From NCBI GenBank assembly GCA_018969425.1, contig JAGWYJ010000015.1:2501-65800 (forward strand): a DNA stretch of 63,300 bases. The letters run 5' to 3'. The first letter of the stretch is position 1, and each line of letters begins with the position of its first letter. Below, in pieces: positions 62,222 through 63,300 of this stretch. Source of the DNA: Alphaproteobacteria bacterium (GTDB taxonomy: Bacteria; Pseudomonadota; Alphaproteobacteria; Caulobacterales; Hyphomonadaceae). Made by a program: the position numbers and the translations under genes. Below the pieces are notes generated by a model, which ran no database searches, had not been told where the DNA came from, and was given only the letters and a program-made list of their open reading frames with translations.

Positions 62222-63300
62222 CTACCTGCGGCCGGTCGCCAGCGTGCGGCGAGCGATAGCAAACAGAGCGACCGCTGCGACAAACAGCAGCCCGACGGCA
62301 ACCGCCGTCGCCTCGCCCTGTGAAACGGTGAGACCGAAGATCTCGATCTGAGACGGGCTCTGAACCTCAACGCCGACAGACGCCGGGCCGCTGGAGGCGG
62401 GAGCTGCCACGCTCTCCGGAACTGCGGCCTCCTGAGTGTTTGAACTCACAGGAACGTCCGTTGGAGGAGCCGAAGCTGCCGTGGAGCCGTCAGTGGAGCC
62501 GGACGGAGCCGGCGGTGCCGCGTCGCTCGGGGCCGCCGCTCCAGCCTCAGAACTCTCCCCCTGTGCGCCGCCCGGACCGACCCCCGGCGCCGCTTCGGCC
62601 AGCGGCTCCTGAGCGCCGCTCGATGGAGCTATGACGACGCCCTCGACGGGACCGCCCGGTACAGCCCCCTCTTCAGCGCTCACAGGCTCGGTGGCCGCCG
62701 GCGTTGAAGAAGCAGCCGGGTCTGACCCGACTGTCGTATCCTCCGGAGCTCCTCCGGCGCTGATGGCGATCGCTCCGACACCCGCCGCACCGCCAGCCGC
62801 CGCGGCACCTGCAGCGCTGGCTGTGCTGGACGGCGTGGGCTGCTCGGGCGGCAGACGCTTAAGGCCGTCTCCGGCCCGCGCTGGATCGAGATCCGGCGTA
62901 TCCGCCATGTCTTCGAGACAATCGCACATGCGGGAGAACACGGAACCGTCCACCGATCCCGATTGTGGAAGACCGATAGACTTCTGAAACGCCTTGACCG
63001 CCAAAGCGGTGCCCTGACCGTAAACGCCGTCGACCGCGCCCTTCAGATATCCCAGTCGCGCAAGGGCCTCCTGAATGAACCGATCGCGACCATTCGGTCC
63101 GGAAGCTGACTTGGGCGCGGCGAGGCCGAACTTCTGAGGATCAAGGCGTCGAAACGGATTTCCGGGAAAAAGATGGGCCCCAAAATCGAACGGGGTCAAA
63201 GGGTAGGCTTTTGCCGGGCGCACAACATCCAGCGGCAGCGCAAGATCCCAGTTGCCAGCGGCGATCAAGCGCTCGAATGTCGCCATCCGAACCGCGGTCG
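62222..63300 (-). CDS. Peptidoglycan-binding protein with C-terminal membrane anchor (possibly partial)
   Basis: Frame open to the window edge; the first ATG in view is at 63286, so the 5' end may be missing. From the visible ATG: an opening of unknown fold (about residues 1-65), a PG_binding_1 domain (IQEALARLGYLKGAVDGVYGQGTALAVKAFQKSIGLPQSG, about 70-110), then about 190 residues of low complexity rich in Ala, Pro, Ser, Gly and Glu, and a final membrane span (AVAVGLLFVAAVALFAIA) with a basic end. Probably an envelope protein that tethers to murein or carries an N-terminal hydrolase. Runs against etfA. Confidence 0.65.
   Translation of the reverse strand, partial: TAVRMATFERLIAAGNWDLALPLDVVRPAKAYPLTPFDFGAHLFPGNPFRRLDPQKFGLAAPKSASGPNGRDRFIQEALARLGYLKGAVDGVYGQGTALAVKAFQKSIGLPQSGSVDGSVFSRMCDCLEDMADTPDLDPARAGDGLKRLPPEQPTPSSTASAAGAAAAGGAAGVGAIAISAGGAPEDTTVGSDPAASSTPAATEPVSAEEGAVPGGPVEGVVIAPSSGAQEPLAEAAPGVGPGGAQGESSEAGAAAPSDAAPPAPSGSTDGSTAASAPPTDVPVSSNTQEAAVPESVAAPASSGPASVGVEVQSPSQIEIFGLTVSQGEATAVAVGLLFVAAVALFAIARRTLATGRR

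Overview
The window looks like chromosome of a GC-rich alphaproteobacterium (GC in the low to mid 60s by eye). Supporting features are a CcrM-type GANTC methyltransferase with GANTC and CtrA-like sites in its promoter, the alphaproteobacterial NadQ regulator beside nadABC, PhaR/phasin/class I PHA synthase genes, the (2S)-methylsuccinyl-CoA dehydrogenase of the ethylmalonyl-CoA pathway, and separate glyQ and glyS. Gene content resembles Caulobacterales/Maricaulales/Parvularculales-type organisms, but I cannot fix the order or genus. There are no transposases, phage genes, CRISPR arrays or rRNA genes.

Layout. 0.1-4.2 kb: fatty-acid hydroxylase, PAS and PilZ proteins, a cyclophilin lipoprotein, a DUF1993 protein. 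4.2-6.5 kb: divergent LD-carboxypeptidase and Mur ligase genes (peptidoglycan recycling) whose start codons overlap. 6.5-10.6 kb: polyhydroxyalkanoate locus (phaR, hydrolase, phaC, phasin). 10.6-12.7 kb: moaC/moeA and dodecin. 14.3-14.6 kb: a tRNA-Leu(UAA) gene split by a 238-nt group I intron. 17.4-23.9 kb: HD hydrolase, tyrosine phosphatase and nadQ, then nadA, a secreted protein, nadB and nadC behind two palindromic operators. 24-32.7 kb: cell-wall hydrolase, ppdK, glyS, two lipoproteins, glyQ. 33-42.5 kb: methyltransferase, polyprenyl synthase, sugar-phosphate transferase, ispE, two TPR lipoproteins, ETF-quinone oxidoreductase. 42.6-45.3 kb: a degenerate uracil-DNA glycosylase, DUF1761 and ccrM. 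45.4-49.7 kb: mcd between two paralogous secreted proteins. 49.8-54.5 kb: kelch protein and a photolyase cluster (renalase-like, FeS photolyase, SDR, DUF2256). 54.6-57.4 kb: tRNA-Arg, two exported methyltransferase-like lipoproteins, a DUF6438 lipoprotein, a HIG1-type protein. 58-62 kb: cobalamin adenosyltransferase, TerB, esterase lipoprotein, etfBA. The window ends inside or at the start of a peptidoglycan-binding protein.

A metabolic theme recurs: PHB storage (phaC, phaR, phasin), the ethylmalonyl-CoA route (mcd), adenosylcobalamin for its mutases (PduO-type enzyme), the electron path from acyl-CoA dehydrogenases (etfBA, ETF-QO) and gluconeogenic control by ppdK. The phasin promoter carries a perfect palindrome between its -35 and -10 boxes, and a closely related sequence lies upstream of mcd.

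The most striking element is the intron-split tRNA-Leu(UAA). It has the insertion site and core sequence of the cyanobacterial/plastid intron but sits in a proteobacterial context. Other points are unexplained perfect palindromes at 2580-2599 and 57448-57469, the NadQ operators flanking a terminator, a glycosylase that has lost its catalytic motif, and two genes of 49 and 59 codons.
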